From the NCBI GenBank assembly GCA_016182965.1, contig JACPFM010000129.1, positions 1-64,000 on the forward strand: a stretch of DNA of 64,000 bases, in the 5' to 3' direction. The stretch is from Deltaproteobacteria bacterium. Lineage in GTDB: Bacteria; Myxococcota_A; Polyangia; Polyangiales; JADJMO01. Below are positions 1 to 10,935 of this stretch, in pieces. Position 1 is the first letter of the stretch. Every line of letters starts with the position of its first letter. The notes under the pieces were generated by a model. It saw only the letters and a list, made by a program, of their open reading frames with translations, was not told the origin of the DNA and ran no database searches. The position numbers were made by a program, and so were the translations under genes.

Positions 1-15
1 CCCCCTTGTGAGTGT

Positions 16-100
16 CTAGTACCCGCGGCGCTGCGTAGCAGCGCTCCGCCGAAGGCGGACCAGAAGAAACCCTGGGGTTTCTTCCGGCGCGGCGTACTAG
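16..100. repeat. Composite multi-hairpin palindromic element
   Basis: The outer arms CTAGTAC (16-22) and GTACTAG (94-100) are perfect inverted repeats. They enclose three perfect hairpins in a row: GCGCTGC/GCAGCGC (28-34, 38-44), TCCGCC/GGCGGA (45-50, 54-59) and GAAGAAACCC/GGGTTTCTTC (63-72, 75-84). The element lies upstream of the universal stress protein gene. The nested design suggests a mobile intergenic repeat or a structured RNA; there is no T-tract, so an intrinsic terminator is less likely. Confidence 0.6.
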
Positions 101-156
101 AGCGTCGGCTCCGGCCGACAGGTGATCGATCGGCCTTCGCTGGCTACCGTGTTGGC

Positions 157-1035
157 ATGCAGAAGCACGCGAAGATCCTCGTGGCGACCGATCTCGGACC
201 GGCCGGCGATCAGGCGATCGAGACGGCGCACGCGTGGTGCCAGAAGTTCGAGGGCACGCTCGTCGTCATGCACGCGATCGGCGCGCGCCTGCGCGTCGAT
301 CCGCTCTTCCCGCAGCGCCACCAAGGGCGCGCGCTCGGCGCGCTCGAGCTGCAGCGGGCCGTCCACGAGAAGATCGAGGAACGCGTGAGCGAGCTCACCG
401 GCCGCGAGCCCGGGAGCTTCGGCGCGCGCGTGGTCGAGGGCGCGGCCGCCGAGCAGATCCTCGCCGTCGCGCACGAGATCGCCGCCGACCTCATCGTCCT
501 CGGCGGACGCACGGCCGGTGGCACGCGCTGGGTGTTCGGCAGCGTCGCCGATCGGGTGGTCACCTACGCGGACGTCCCGGTGCTCGTCGCGCGCCCCGAC
601 ACCGCCCCCCCGCACATCCTCGCGGCGACCGACTTCTCCGAGCCCTCGCTGCCGGCGGTCGCCGCCGCGCACGAGCTGTCGCACGCGCTCGGCGCCAAGG
701 CGACCATCGTCCACTGCGTCGAGCGCGACACCTCGTACTCGGCGATCCACGCGTTCGCCCGCGACGCGACCGACGGCGCCGATCCGGAGGAGATCACCGC
801 CGCGCACAAGCGCCTGCGCGAGATCAGCGACGCCTCGCCCGATCACGATCCGGCGCGCGTGGTCGTGGGCGATCCCGCCGAGGCGATCGTCGCGCTCGCC
901 GAGACGCTGCCCGCCACGGTCATCGTCGTCGCCTCCCGCGGCCGCACCGGGCTCGCGCGCCTGATGCTGGGGAGCGTCGCAGGGCGCGTGGTGCGGCACG
1001 CGCCCTGCTCGGTGTACGTCGTGAGACTGCGCTGA
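157..1035 (+). CDS. Tandem-domain universal stress protein (UspA family)
   Basis: A 292-residue cytoplasmic protein made of two Usp domains. The first begins KILVATDL near residue 6 and the second begins HILAATDFSEPS near residue 150. Each repeats the alpha/beta fold. The second carries the ATP-binding signature G-x2-G-x9-G(S/T) as GRTGLARLMLGSVAG near the C terminus; the first has a looser GGRTAGG...GSVADR version. Usp proteins bind ATP or AMP and are induced by stress and growth arrest; the exact role is not predictable. The gene is monocistronic, with a structured palindromic element upstream. The start is ATG at 157. Confidence 0.93.
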   Translation: MQKHAKILVATDLGPAGDQAIETAHAWCQKFEGTLVVMHAIGARLRVDPLFPQRHQGRALGALELQRAVHEKIEERVSELTGREPGSFGARVVEGAAAEQILAVAHEIAADLIVLGGRTAGGTRWVFGSVADRVVTYADVPVLVARPDTAPPHILAATDFSEPSLPAVAAAHELSHALGAKATIVHCVERDTSYSAIHAFARDATDGADPEEITAAHKRLREISDASPDHDPARVVVGDPAEAIVALAETLPATVIVVASRGRTGLARLMLGSVAGRVVRHAPCSVYVVRLR

Positions 1036-1066
1036 GCCTGCGCGCGCGACTGTGGATTCCGAGGCG

Positions 1067-1456
1067 TCAGTCCCATCGCTCGAGCTCGCAGGTCGGCGCG
1101 AGGCGGACCCACGAATGCTGGCGAGCCTCGTAGACCGAGAACGTCGGCTCGGGGAAGCCGGGATCGGCGAACGCACCGACGGCGATCGCGACGAGCTCAC
1201 CGAGCCTCCAGAAGACGGTCGATCCGCACGTCGCGCAGAAGTGGAACGTGACCTCGTTGCCGCTGTCGGCGACGCGGGTGAACGCCGTCGACTCGCCCTC
1301 GATCTCGACGTCGCGCGCGTCGAACCGCGCCTGCACGCCGAACGCGCTCCCCGTGCGCTGCTTGCACGCGAGGCAGTGACAGACCGAGACGCGCAGCGGC
1401 TCCGCGCGACACACGACGCGGAGCCGACCGCACGAGCACGAGGCGCGACGAGTCAT
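1067..1456 (-). CDS. GFA domain protein (CENP-V/GFA zinc-binding family)
   Basis: A 129-residue protein with the zinc-binding cysteine pattern of the GFA/CENP-V fold: CSCGRLRVVC near the start, CHCLAC around residues 27-32 and CATCGS around residue 75. The family was named for glutathione-dependent formaldehyde-activating enzyme, but most members have no proven activity. Length is normal for a single GFA domain. The gene is transcribed convergently with the preceding usp gene, 31 bp away. Confidence 0.88.
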   Translation of the reverse strand: MTRRASCSCGRLRVVCRAEPLRVSVCHCLACKQRTGSAFGVQARFDARDVEIEGESTAFTRVADSGNEVTFHFCATCGSTVFWRLGELVAIAVGAFADPGFPEPTFSVYEARQHSWVRLAPTCELERWD

Positions 1457-1478
1457 GGGCCGAACTGTAGCTCCCCGG

Positions 1479-2549
1479 TCACTTCGGCGCCTTCGACAGC
1501 TTCCCCGCGTCGAACCAGTAGATCGACGTCGCGTCGATCGTGAACGAGCTCGCCTTGGTGCCGACCACCGGCTGGGGCTTGCCCGCGCCGTTCAGCGCGA
1601 CGCGGTGGATCTTGCCGGACCACAGCCAGTAGACGTGGGTCGCGTCCGCGGCCAGCTGCGTGCCGTGGATGCCCGCCGCGAGGACGGTGCGGGTCACCGG
1701 CGGCGATTTCGTGACGCGGACGAGCCCGGTGGTGTCGAGGAAGATCAGCGCGTCGGCCGTCGCCAGGATGTCGCCGCCCTGATCGGCGAAATCGACGGAG
1801 AGCAGCTTCGTCTCCTTGGCCGTGGACTTCCCGGTCGCCGAGTAGGGGATCGAGAGCAGCGAGCTGCTGCCGTCGTCGTGCATGTGGACGGCGTAGACGT
1901 TCTTGTCGTCGGCGGTCACCGCGCCGAGGTGCATGTCGCCGTTGGACCATCCGAGGGCGGCGGCGGCGAAGCCGCTCGGCTTCGACGGGTCGAAGCACAC
2001 CGGCTGGAAGGAACCCGACGCGAGGAACATCGCCGTCCCCCAGTTGGTCGAATACACGCAGACGCTCGAGCCCGACGCGAAGACGCGCTCGATCGGCTCG
2101 GCGAGCTTCGCGTCGGCGAGCACGCGCGTCGCGGTCGACGGCTTGGTCAAGGTGAAGAGCTGCGCGGGGTTCGGCGGCTCGTTGCCCTCGAACACGTAGA
2201 CGCCGCCGAGCGTCCAGTACAGCTTTCCCGCGACGACTTCGACTCGTCCGATGGGCTGGGTCCCGACGGCGACGTCGCGCACCGCGCCGCCCGCCTTGTC
2301 GACCGACTGCACCTTCTTGCCGTTCGCCCAGTAGAGCGCCGTGTCGTCGGCCACCAGGCGCATGATGCCGGGCGTGGTCGACGCGAGCACCGTCGGCGCC
2401 GACGCGGCCGACGCGGACGTCGAGGCGGCCGGCGCGGACGCCGACGTCGCCGGCGCGGGCTTCTTCGGCGCCTCGCCGGGGGCGCGCTGAGAGACCGTGA
2501 CCGCCGCGAGCACCACCCACGCAAGCACCGTCGTGCGAGCCATGCTCAT
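1479..2549 (-). CDS. Secreted propeller-like protein of unknown function
   Basis: About 356 residues. An N-terminal hydrophobic signal (MSMARTTVLAWVVLAAVTVS) is followed by an Ala/Ser/Pro-rich linker and then repeated short blades such as ALYWANGKKV, VYWLWSGKI and IYWFDAGKL. These 'xIYW' blades match the repeat style of secreted beta-propeller proteins common in myxobacteria. No catalytic motif is visible. I place the start at ATG 2549 because it puts the signal peptide first; a longer ORF extends upstream but encodes Arg-rich nonsense. The likely role is envelope or extracellular binding, which is inference. Confidence 0.75.
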   Translation of the reverse strand: MSMARTTVLAWVVLAAVTVSQRAPGEAPKKPAPATSASAPAASTSASAASAPTVLASTTPGIMRLVADDTALYWANGKKVQSVDKAGGAVRDVAVGTQPIGRVEVVAGKLYWTLGGVYVFEGNEPPNPAQLFTLTKPSTATRVLADAKLAEPIERVFASGSSVCVYSTNWGTAMFLASGSFQPVCFDPSKPSGFAAAALGWSNGDMHLGAVTADDKNVYAVHMHDDGSSSLLSIPYSATGKSTAKETKLLSVDFADQGGDILATADALIFLDTTGLVRVTKSPPVTRTVLAAGIHGTQLAADATHVYWLWSGKIHRVALNGAGKPQPVVGTKASSFTIDATSIYWFDAGKLSKAPK

Positions 2550-2604
2550 GTGTCTATCCCCTTGCGCCGAGCCTACCACGGGCCTCGGCGCCGGAGGTGC
2601 AGGG

Positions 2605-5600
2605 TCAAGCGGCGCGACGTCGTCGCGCGGCCGCCAACAGGACGAGCGCGAGGACCGGGAGCGCCACGGCGCCGCCCGGCCGCTTGTCGGCCGACATCGC
2701 GCAGCCGCCGTCGTCCTCCGGCGGCGGGAGCGCGACGCAGGTCTTGCTCGGGAGGTCGCAGAGATACCCGCGCGCGCAGTCGTCGCTCGAGGTGCAGCTC
2801 GTGCTGCACGCGCCGAACGCGGGCTCGCAGAGGTAGGGACCGCACTCGAAGGGGACCGCATCGTCGGTCGCGCACTTGCCGCCCGGTCCGGGGCAGTACG
2901 CCGGTCCGACACCGCTCGTCGCACCCGTGCAGCGATTGCGCGCGCACATCGTGCCCTGACCGGCGCCGATGCACTGCGAATCGGGGCCGCACGTGCCCAC
3001 GCACGAAAGCGCTGCGCCGCACTCGTTCTTCAGGTCGACGCCGATCGGCTCGGGCGTGCATTTCCCCGGGCTCGTCAGCAAGGCGCACGAGTGGCAGCGG
3101 TCGGTGCACGGCGAGTCGCAGCACACGCCTTCGACGCAGTTTCCGCTCGCGCACTCACTGCCCTTGGTGCAGCGCTGGAACCCCGCGGCCACCGTGGGCG
3201 TCGCGCCCCAGTTCGGCGCGGGCGCCTCGGCGACCGCATCTGTCGGCGGCGCGCCGTCGGTGGAGGCGTCCGCGCCGGCGTCGGAACACCCGGGGACGCT
3301 CGTGCACACGCCCACCGAGCCGGGGACGTTGCACGACGAGCACGCGTCGGAGCATGCGGTCGTGCAGCACACGCCGCCCTCGCAGAAGCCGGTGGCGCAC
3401 GCGTCTGGCGAGGAGCAGGGATCGCCCTGCTTCTTCCGCTTCGCGCACGCGCCCGCCTCGCAGAACATGCCCGAGACGCAGTCGGCCGCGGTGGCGCAGG
3501 AGGTCTTGCATCCGGTCGCGCCGCACGCGTACGGGGCGCAGTCGATCGGGAGGGGCGTGGGATCGCACGCTCCCTTGCCGTCGCAGAAGGCGGCGCCGGT
3601 CGACGTCCCGCCGACGCAGGTCGCGGCCGTGCACACCGTCGACGTCGACGGATAGCTGCACCCGGTCAGCGCTCCGTCGCAGGTGCCCGCGCACGTCCCG
3701 GTGCCGGTGCACGCGACACGACCGCCGCGCGGCGCGCCTTTGACCAGCGTGCACGAGCCTGCGTTCCCCGGCTCGTTGCACGACTCGCACTGGCCGGTGC
3801 ACGCGGTCGCGCAGCACACGCCGTCGACGCAGAACCCGCTGGCGCACGCACCGGGCGCGTAGCAGGTACCGCCCTTGGCGATGCCGTCGCCCCAGATCTC
3901 TGCGGTGCTCGCGACCGTGGAGCCCACCGTCCCGCCGGTGATCAACGCCGCCCCGCCCGGAAGCGGCGCCATCGCTGCGCGCAGGCGCTCCGCCGCGAGC
4001 GCGCCCGCGGAGGACCACTTCCCGGAGGCGACGTCGTAGAGGTAGGTGGCCGTCTCGGGCGTGGTCGAGGAATCGGCGGCGACCCCGCCCGCGATGAGGA
4101 TGCGGCTCGTCGTGAGCGCCGCGCCTGCCGCTCCCAGCTTCGGCCCGGGCATCGCGTTGGCGGCGCCGAAGGCCCCACCCGTCGGGCTGAACATCTCGGC
4201 CGACGACACGATCGTGGAGGCGCTGAGGATACGCCCGCCGGCGACGAGGACCCGACCGTCGGCGAGCCCGACGTACGCGGCGAACGAGCGCCCGGCGGAC
4301 AACGCCGGCGCCGCCGCGAACTGGTTGGTGGCGCCGTCGTAGACGTCGCCGGTCGAGTCGTTCTCGTTGTCGCTCCCGACGAGCAGCACGCGATTGGTCC
4401 CGAACCCGAAGGCGGCCCCGCGCGCGTGGTAGCTCGACGCGGCGTTGGTCACCGCCGTCGTCGTGCTCTTGGTCGCGTCCCACACCTCCGCGTCGAGGAG
4501 GTGACCGTGGCTCACGGCGTCGATGCCCGCCGCCACGAGCACCGCTCCGCTCGGCGACAAGAGCGCCGACACGTGGGAATAACGCTGCACCGAGAGCGGC
4601 GCGCCGGCGGACCAGACATCCGTGGCCGGATCGTAGACCTCGACGGTCGACGTCGCCGTGGGGTACCCGGTGAGCGCCCCGGTCGCGCCTCCGAACACCG
4701 CGACCTTCCCCGAGGCCAACACCGTCGCAGAGTGAAGCGTGCGAGACGTCGCCGTCGCCTTGGCGATCGTCCAGGTGCGCGTGACCGGATCGAAGATCTC
4801 GGCCGCGCTCAGCACCGACGAGCCGAAGCTCTCGCCGCCGACCACCAGGACCCTGCCGGATGCGATCACCGACGCGGTGTGATCGGCGCGGGCGAAGGCC
4901 ATCGACGTCGGCGGGCCCCACGCCGGATCGACGGCGATCGGGAACGACGCGCCGGCGGCGGCGACCTCGGCCTCGAGCACGCGCGCGGAGCCTTCGCCGA
5001 CGAGCCGCGGCTGGAGGTCGATCCGGCGATGGCTCGCGTCGACGGCGAACCACGGTTCGCTGCGCAGGCGCGCGACGCCGTCGCGGTCGAGCACCTCGAC
5101 GGCTCCCATGCGGACGCGCACGTCGCGCGCGGCCGGACCGAGGCGCACGCGATAGCGCAGGGTCGTCGTCGCCTTGGCCGACCGCAGCAGGCGCAGCTCC
5201 TCGACGTGCCCGCGCGACGCCGACATCACCACGTCGACGTCGGGACGCGCTTCGGAGAACACCAGCGCGCCCTCCACGGGCGCGGCGACGACGGGCGCGT
5301 CGCCGTCGGCGGCGACCTCGATCCAGAGATCGTCGCTGACCCCGAGCCGCATCGGCCCGCCGGCGCGCGACGGGAGCCGCGCGAAGAACCCGGTGCGCAG
5401 CTCGCGCACGTCGACGAACCCGGGCCCGCCGCCTCGCGCCGGCGGCTCGTCGGCGGTGACGCGATACCCGTCGCCGACGCGCACGAGCGGAAGCCCGACG
5501 ACGCGCGGGGCGATCTGCGGATAGCTCCTCAACAGCTCCACGGTCGCCCGCGCGACCGACCCGCCGCCGGTGGGACCCGATCGCGTACGCTCGGAAGACG

Positions 5601-5649
5601 AGCAGGCGACGATCGCGATGGACGCGATCAATGGATGAACGGCTCGCAC
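2605..5649 (-). CDS. Large secreted kelch-repeat/Cys-rich protein with MYXO-CTERM-like tail
   Basis: About 1014 residues. It has a short signal with a Cys (IASIAIVACSSS), an alpha/beta N-terminal region, then roughly six kelch-type repeats (VLVVGGESF, VAVFGGATG, VLVAAGID, VLLVGSDN, VLVAGGRI, ILIAGGVA). Cys-rich repeats of the type CVDGVCCATACTGQCESC follow. The C terminus is GG-rich, then a hydrophobic helix and RRRR, as in MYXO-CTERM surface proteins. I choose GTG at 5649 because GGAGG lies 4 bases upstream and the signal peptide then starts at residue 1; ATG 5697 is the alternative. Probably a surface-anchored or released adhesion protein. Confidence 0.8.
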   Translation of the reverse strand: MRAVHPLIASIAIVACSSSERTRSGPTGGGSVARATVELLRSYPQIAPRVVGLPLVRVGDGYRVTADEPPARGGGPGFVDVRELRTGFFARLPSRAGGPMRLGVSDDLWIEVAADGDAPVVAAPVEGALVFSEARPDVDVVMSASRGHVEELRLLRSAKATTTLRYRVRLGPAARDVRVRMGAVEVLDRDGVARLRSEPWFAVDASHRRIDLQPRLVGEGSARVLEAEVAAAGASFPIAVDPAWGPPTSMAFARADHTASVIASGRVLVVGGESFGSSVLSAAEIFDPVTRTWTIAKATATSRTLHSATVLASGKVAVFGGATGALTGYPTATSTVEVYDPATDVWSAGAPLSVQRYSHVSALLSPSGAVLVAAGIDAVSHGHLLDAEVWDATKSTTTAVTNAASSYHARGAAFGFGTNRVLLVGSDNENDSTGDVYDGATNQFAAAPALSAGRSFAAYVGLADGRVLVAGGRILSASTIVSSAEMFSPTGGAFGAANAMPGPKLGAAGAALTTSRILIAGGVAADSSTTPETATYLYDVASGKWSSAGALAAERLRAAMAPLPGGAALITGGTVGSTVASTAEIWGDGIAKGGTCYAPGACASGFCVDGVCCATACTGQCESCNEPGNAGSCTLVKGAPRGGRVACTGTGTCAGTCDGALTGCSYPSTSTVCTAATCVGGTSTGAAFCDGKGACDPTPLPIDCAPYACGATGCKTSCATAADCVSGMFCEAGACAKRKKQGDPCSSPDACATGFCEGGVCCTTACSDACSSCNVPGSVGVCTSVPGCSDAGADASTDGAPPTDAVAEAPAPNWGATPTVAAGFQRCTKGSECASGNCVEGVCCDSPCTDRCHSCALLTSPGKCTPEPIGVDLKNECGAALSCVGTCGPDSQCIGAGQGTMCARNRCTGATSGVGPAYCPGPGGKCATDDAVPFECGPYLCEPAFGACSTSCTSSDDCARGYLCDLPSKTCVALPPPEDDGGCAMSADKRPGGAVALPVLALVLLAAARRRRAA

Positions 5650-5887
5650 GCAACCTCCCGCGGGGCCTCGGCCCTCGACGAAGAGTAGTCGAAGCACGAG
5701 CCGGACAAAGCGGAAAAATCGGCGCGTGCGCCGAGCTTCCGAGCTCGGAGCTCGCGCGCGTCGGAAGCGGGTCGCGACCTCGACGAGGCGGCATGAGCGA
5801 GCCTGCGCACGATTCGACGACGCTCACTGCGCGGCCTCGACGCCGCGGTGGAAGAGGCGATCGCGTTGATGCTCTAATCGCCCGCCG

Positions 5888-7369
5888 ATGCGGCTCTCCA
5901 TCCGCGGCGTGCGCAAGGCGTTCGAGGCGACGGTCGCCCTCTCGGCGGTCGACCTCGACCTCGCGCCGGGGGAGGTCCACGCGGTCCTCGGCGAGAACGG
6001 CGCCGGCAAGAGCACGTTGATGGCGATCCTCGCGGGGGCGATCGCGCCCGACGGCGGCGCGATCACGCTCGACGGAGCGCCCTACGCCCCGAAGACGCCG
6101 CGTCAGGCGCAGGACGCCGGCGTGGCGATCGTTCACCAGGAGCTGTCGCTGTGCCCGCACCTGACCGTCGAGGAGAACGTCCTCCTCGGGCGCGAGCCGA
6201 CGCGCTTCGGTCTGGTCGACGTGGCCGCGGGTCGGGCGCGGGTGCGCGCCGCCCTCGAGCGGGTCGGCGCGGCCTCCGTCGATCCGCGCACGCGGGCCGG
6301 CGAGCTGCCTTCGGCGGCGCAGCAGCTGGTCGAGATCGCGCGCACGCTGGCGCACGAGCAGCCGCGGGTGCTGATCCTCGACGAGCCGACGTCGAGCCTC
6401 GGCGGAGCCGACGCCGAGCGCCTGCTCTCGCTCGTGCGGGAGCTGCGCGATCGCGGTGTATCGATCCTCTATGTTTCGCACTTCCTCGAGGAGATCGAGC
6501 GGGTGTGCGATCGCTTCACCGTGCTCCGCGACGGCGCGACGGTCGGCGCCGGGCGCATCGGCGAGGTCGACGTAGACGGCCTGGTCACCATGATGGCCGG
6601 CCGCACGGTCGAGCGCCTCTTCGAGCGACGTCTCGAGGGCGGGCGCCGCGCGCCCGGCGAGACGCTCCTCGACGTGCGCGCGCTCTCCGGCGCGCCGCGG
6701 CCCGATCAGGCGTCGTTCGCCGTCCGCCGCGGCGAGGTGCTCGGCGTCGCCGGCCTCGTCGGCGCCGGCCGCACCGAGCTGCTCCGCGCGATCTTCGGGC
6801 TCGATCGCGTGGTGTCGGGCGAGGTCCGGGTCGGCGCCTGGATGGGGCGCGGCCCTCGCTCGCCGGCCGAGTCGCTGCGGCGCGACGTCGGCCTGCTGAG
6901 CGAGGACCGCAAGCGCGAGGGGCTCGCGCTCGGGCGCTCGGTTTCGGAGAACGTCACCCTCTCGAAGCTGCCCGCGATCGTGCGCCGCGGCGACGTCACG
7001 CGCGCGACGCGCACCTGGGTCGAGCGCCTGGGCATCCGCGTCGCCGACGTCGACGCGCCCGTGTCGCACCTGTCGGGCGGCAACCAGCAGAAGGTCGCGC
7101 TTGCGCGCCTGCTCCACCACGACGTCGACGTGCTCCTGCTCGACGAGCCGACGCGCGGGATCGACGTGCGCAGCAAGGCGGAGATCTACGCCACCATCGA
7201 CGGCCTCGCCGCAGCGGGGAAGGCGATCGTCGTGGTCTCGAGCTGGCTGCCCGAGCTGCTCGGCCTCTGCGATCGCATCGCGGTCATGCGGCGCGGCCGG
7301 CTGGGCGAGGCGCGCCCGACCGAATCCTGGACCGAGCACGACCTCTTGAGGGAGGCTCTGGGCGCATGA
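5888..7369 (+). CDS. Sugar-type ABC transporter, tandem ATP-binding protein (RbsA/MglA family)
   Basis: A 493-residue protein with two fused ABC ATPase domains, the CUT2 architecture that powers ribose, galactose or xylose uptake. Domain 1 has Walker A GENGAGKST (residues 35-43), Q-loop HQELS, the degenerate signature usual for this family (LPSAAQQLVEIAR) and Walker B VLILDEPTS. Domain 2 has the family's usual degenerate Walker A (GLVGAGRTEL), the signature LSGGNQQK and Walker B VLLLDEPTRG. The stop overlaps the start of the permease gene (ATGA), so they are translationally coupled. No periplasmic binding protein gene is nearby, so the substrate stays open. Confidence 0.92.
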   Translation: MRLSIRGVRKAFEATVALSAVDLDLAPGEVHAVLGENGAGKSTLMAILAGAIAPDGGAITLDGAPYAPKTPRQAQDAGVAIVHQELSLCPHLTVEENVLLGREPTRFGLVDVAAGRARVRAALERVGAASVDPRTRAGELPSAAQQLVEIARTLAHEQPRVLILDEPTSSLGGADAERLLSLVRELRDRGVSILYVSHFLEEIERVCDRFTVLRDGATVGAGRIGEVDVDGLVTMMAGRTVERLFERRLEGGRRAPGETLLDVRALSGAPRPDQASFAVRRGEVLGVAGLVGAGRTELLRAIFGLDRVVSGEVRVGAWMGRGPRSPAESLRRDVGLLSEDRKREGLALGRSVSENVTLSKLPAIVRRGDVTRATRTWVERLGIRVADVDAPVSHLSGGNQQKVALARLLHHDVDVLLLDEPTRGIDVRSKAEIYATIDGLAAAGKAIVVVSSWLPELLGLCDRIAVMRRGRLGEARPTESWTEHDLLREALGA

Positions 7370-8310
7370 AGGCGCTGCTGCGACGCAGGTGGATCGGCGC
7401 CCTGCTCGCGCTGGTCGTCGTCTTCGTGGTCATGCTGGCCCTGCGACCCGACTCGTTCGCGCGGACCACCACCATGGTCACCATGGCGCGGCAGACGGTG
7501 ATCGTCGGCATCGCCGCGGTCGGCATGACTCTGGTGATCGTCCTCGGCGGCATCGATCTCTCGGTCGGCTCGACGGTCGCCTTCTCCAGCGTGGTCGCCG
7601 CGAAGCTGCTGCACGGCGGGCACGGCGCGATGGCCGCCGTGTCCGGGGCGATCGTCACCGCCGCGGTGATCGGACTCCTCAACGGCGCGCTCGTGGCGCA
7701 CGTCCGCTTGCTGCCCTTCATCGTCACGCTCGGCACGATGAGCATCGTGCGCGGCGCGGCGAAGGGCCTCGCCGACGAGCAGAAGATCGACGCCCCGGTG
7801 CGCGGCCTCGACGCGCTCCTCGCGCCGCTGCCCCCCGAGCGCGCGTGGATGCTCCTACCGCCGGGCGTGTGGATCGCGCTGGCCGTCGCGGCCGTCGCCG
7901 CGGTCGTCCTCCACGGCACGCGCTTCGGTCGTCACGTGTTCGCCATCGGCTCCAACGAGCAGACCGCGCGGCTGTGCGGGGTGGGCGTCGAGCGCACCAA
8001 GATCGCGGTGTACGCGATCGCCGGCCTGCTCGCCGGGCTCGCCGGCGTGATGGCGTTCTCCACGCTGACCGTGGGCGATCCGACCACCGCCGTCGGGCTC
8101 GAGCTCGACGTGATCGCCGCGGTGGTCATCGGCGGCGCCTCGCTCGCCGGCGGCGAGGGCTCGATCGTCGGCGCGGTGATCGGCGCCTGCCTGATGACGG
8201 TGGTGAAGACCGGCGCCACGCACGTCGGCCTCCCCAACTGGGTGCAGGAGATCGTCACCGGCGGCATCATCCTGGTCGCCGCCGCGCTCGATCGGCTACG
8301 CCACCGGTAG
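7366..8310 (+). CDS. Sugar-type ABC transporter permease (RbsC family)
   Basis: A 314-residue integral membrane protein with 8-10 hydrophobic segments, matching the RbsC/XylH permeases (BPD_transp_2). The family hallmark GGIDLSVGSTVAFSSV is near residue 60, the transmembrane repeats are Ala/Gly/Val rich, and the cytoplasmic loop GSNEQTARLCGVGVERTKI couples to the ATPase. The ATG at 7366 overlaps the stop of the ATPase gene by four bases. It would form the membrane pore of an importer with the 5888-7369 product. The last 15 bases overlap the convergent gene at 8296. Confidence 0.92.
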   Translation: MKALLRRRWIGALLALVVVFVVMLALRPDSFARTTTMVTMARQTVIVGIAAVGMTLVIVLGGIDLSVGSTVAFSSVVAAKLLHGGHGAMAAVSGAIVTAAVIGLLNGALVAHVRLLPFIVTLGTMSIVRGAAKGLADEQKIDAPVRGLDALLAPLPPERAWMLLPPGVWIALAVAAVAAVVLHGTRFGRHVFAIGSNEQTARLCGVGVERTKIAVYAIAGLLAGLAGVMAFSTLTVGDPTTAVGLELDVIAAVVIGGASLAGGEGSIVGAVIGACLMTVVKTGATHVGLPNWVQEIVTGGIILVAAALDRLRHR

Positions 8311-9024
8311 GTAGCCGCTCGACGTCGCCGGCCGGTCGTCGTCGGGGAAGAGCTCGTCGAGGATCGGCAGCTCGTCGCGCAGCTCCATCTGGAGCATCTT
8401 CGCGAACACGTCGAGCGCCACCACCGCGTTGCGCCCGGAGTCCTTGCCGCCGATGGCGCGAATGCGCTGGGCGAGGCCCTGATTGACCGCGGTGACGTCG
8501 TGATAGCGCTCGGCGAGCACCTCGAGCCCGAGCGACTCCGGCCAGCCGCGCTTCGCGCGATGGTACTGCCGGAGCAGGTGGAAGCTGGTGGCGCGGACGA
8601 TGGTCTCTTCGACGCTCGCGAACGGCAGGTGGAACCGCGCCATCGGCCGGAGGAAGTCGAGCTGCGGGCAGCCGCTCGTCGCCATCACGAGGCCGAAGAG
8701 CGAGCCCAGCGCCTCGGCGAGCGAGCACTGCTTTCCGTAGGTGCGGTCCTCCGTGATCACCTCGGTGCGGGTGACGGTGTGCGACGGCGCGTCCTTGAAG
8801 TGATCGGCGACCGCGGCGACGGCCCGCGCCGGCGGACAGAACGGCGTCGTGCGCGCTTCGAGCGTGCAGTTGCGGCACTTGTTCTGGTCGAGCGCCGTCC
8901 ACGCCGGCGGCTCCGCGGGGTCGGGCTCGAGCGCCAGCGTCTCGCGCCTCAGCTGCACGAGGTGCACGCGGTCGCGGCCGTCCGGCAAGTGGAACTTGTA
9001 GGTGATCTCGATCGGTCGCGACAT
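8296..9024 (-). CDS. Conserved hypothetical protein with CxxC-type Cys pattern
   Basis: About 242 residues, soluble, with no signal peptide. It begins MSRPIEITYKFHLPDG, has a short beta-rich N-terminal part, then a Cys cluster KCRNCTL...FCPPAR (around residues 50-65) that could bind metal, then helices (GKQCSLAEALGSLFG, GCPQLDFLRPMARFH). The acidic C terminus contains LPILDELFPDDD. I do not recognise a named function; similar uncharacterised proteins occur in myxobacteria and other deltaproteobacteria. The start at ATG 9024 is preferred over 9072 because the extra residues look non-coding. It ends inside the convergent permease gene. Confidence 0.72.
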   Translation of the reverse strand: MSRPIEITYKFHLPDGRDRVHLVQLRRETLALEPDPAEPPAWTALDQNKCRNCTLEARTTPFCPPARAVAAVADHFKDAPSHTVTRTEVITEDRTYGKQCSLAEALGSLFGLVMATSGCPQLDFLRPMARFHLPFASVEETIVRATSFHLLRQYHRAKRGWPESLGLEVLAERYHDVTAVNQGLAQRIRAIGGKDSGRNAVVALDVFAKMLQMELRDELPILDELFPDDDRPATSSGYLPVA

Positions 9025-9105
9025 CGAACGCCCATCGTCGCACCGGTCGCGACTTACGCAAGTTCGCGGCAACTGCCCTCGCCAGCCAGCCGGAGCCGGC
9101 GAAGG

Positions 9106-10933
<1,828 letters not shown>

Positions 10934-10935
<2 letters not shown>

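Noticed and set aside
2497..5688. 1063-residue plus-strand open frame
   Set aside because: It lies opposite the kelch-repeat gene and gives only Arg/Gly/Ala-rich text. The minus-strand frame has a signal peptide, kelch repeats and a sorting tail.
3155..7339. 1394-residue minus-strand open frame
   Set aside because: It spans both the kelch gene and the sugar ABC ATPase gene in wrong frames; low-complexity Arg/Ala composition shows it is a GC artefact.
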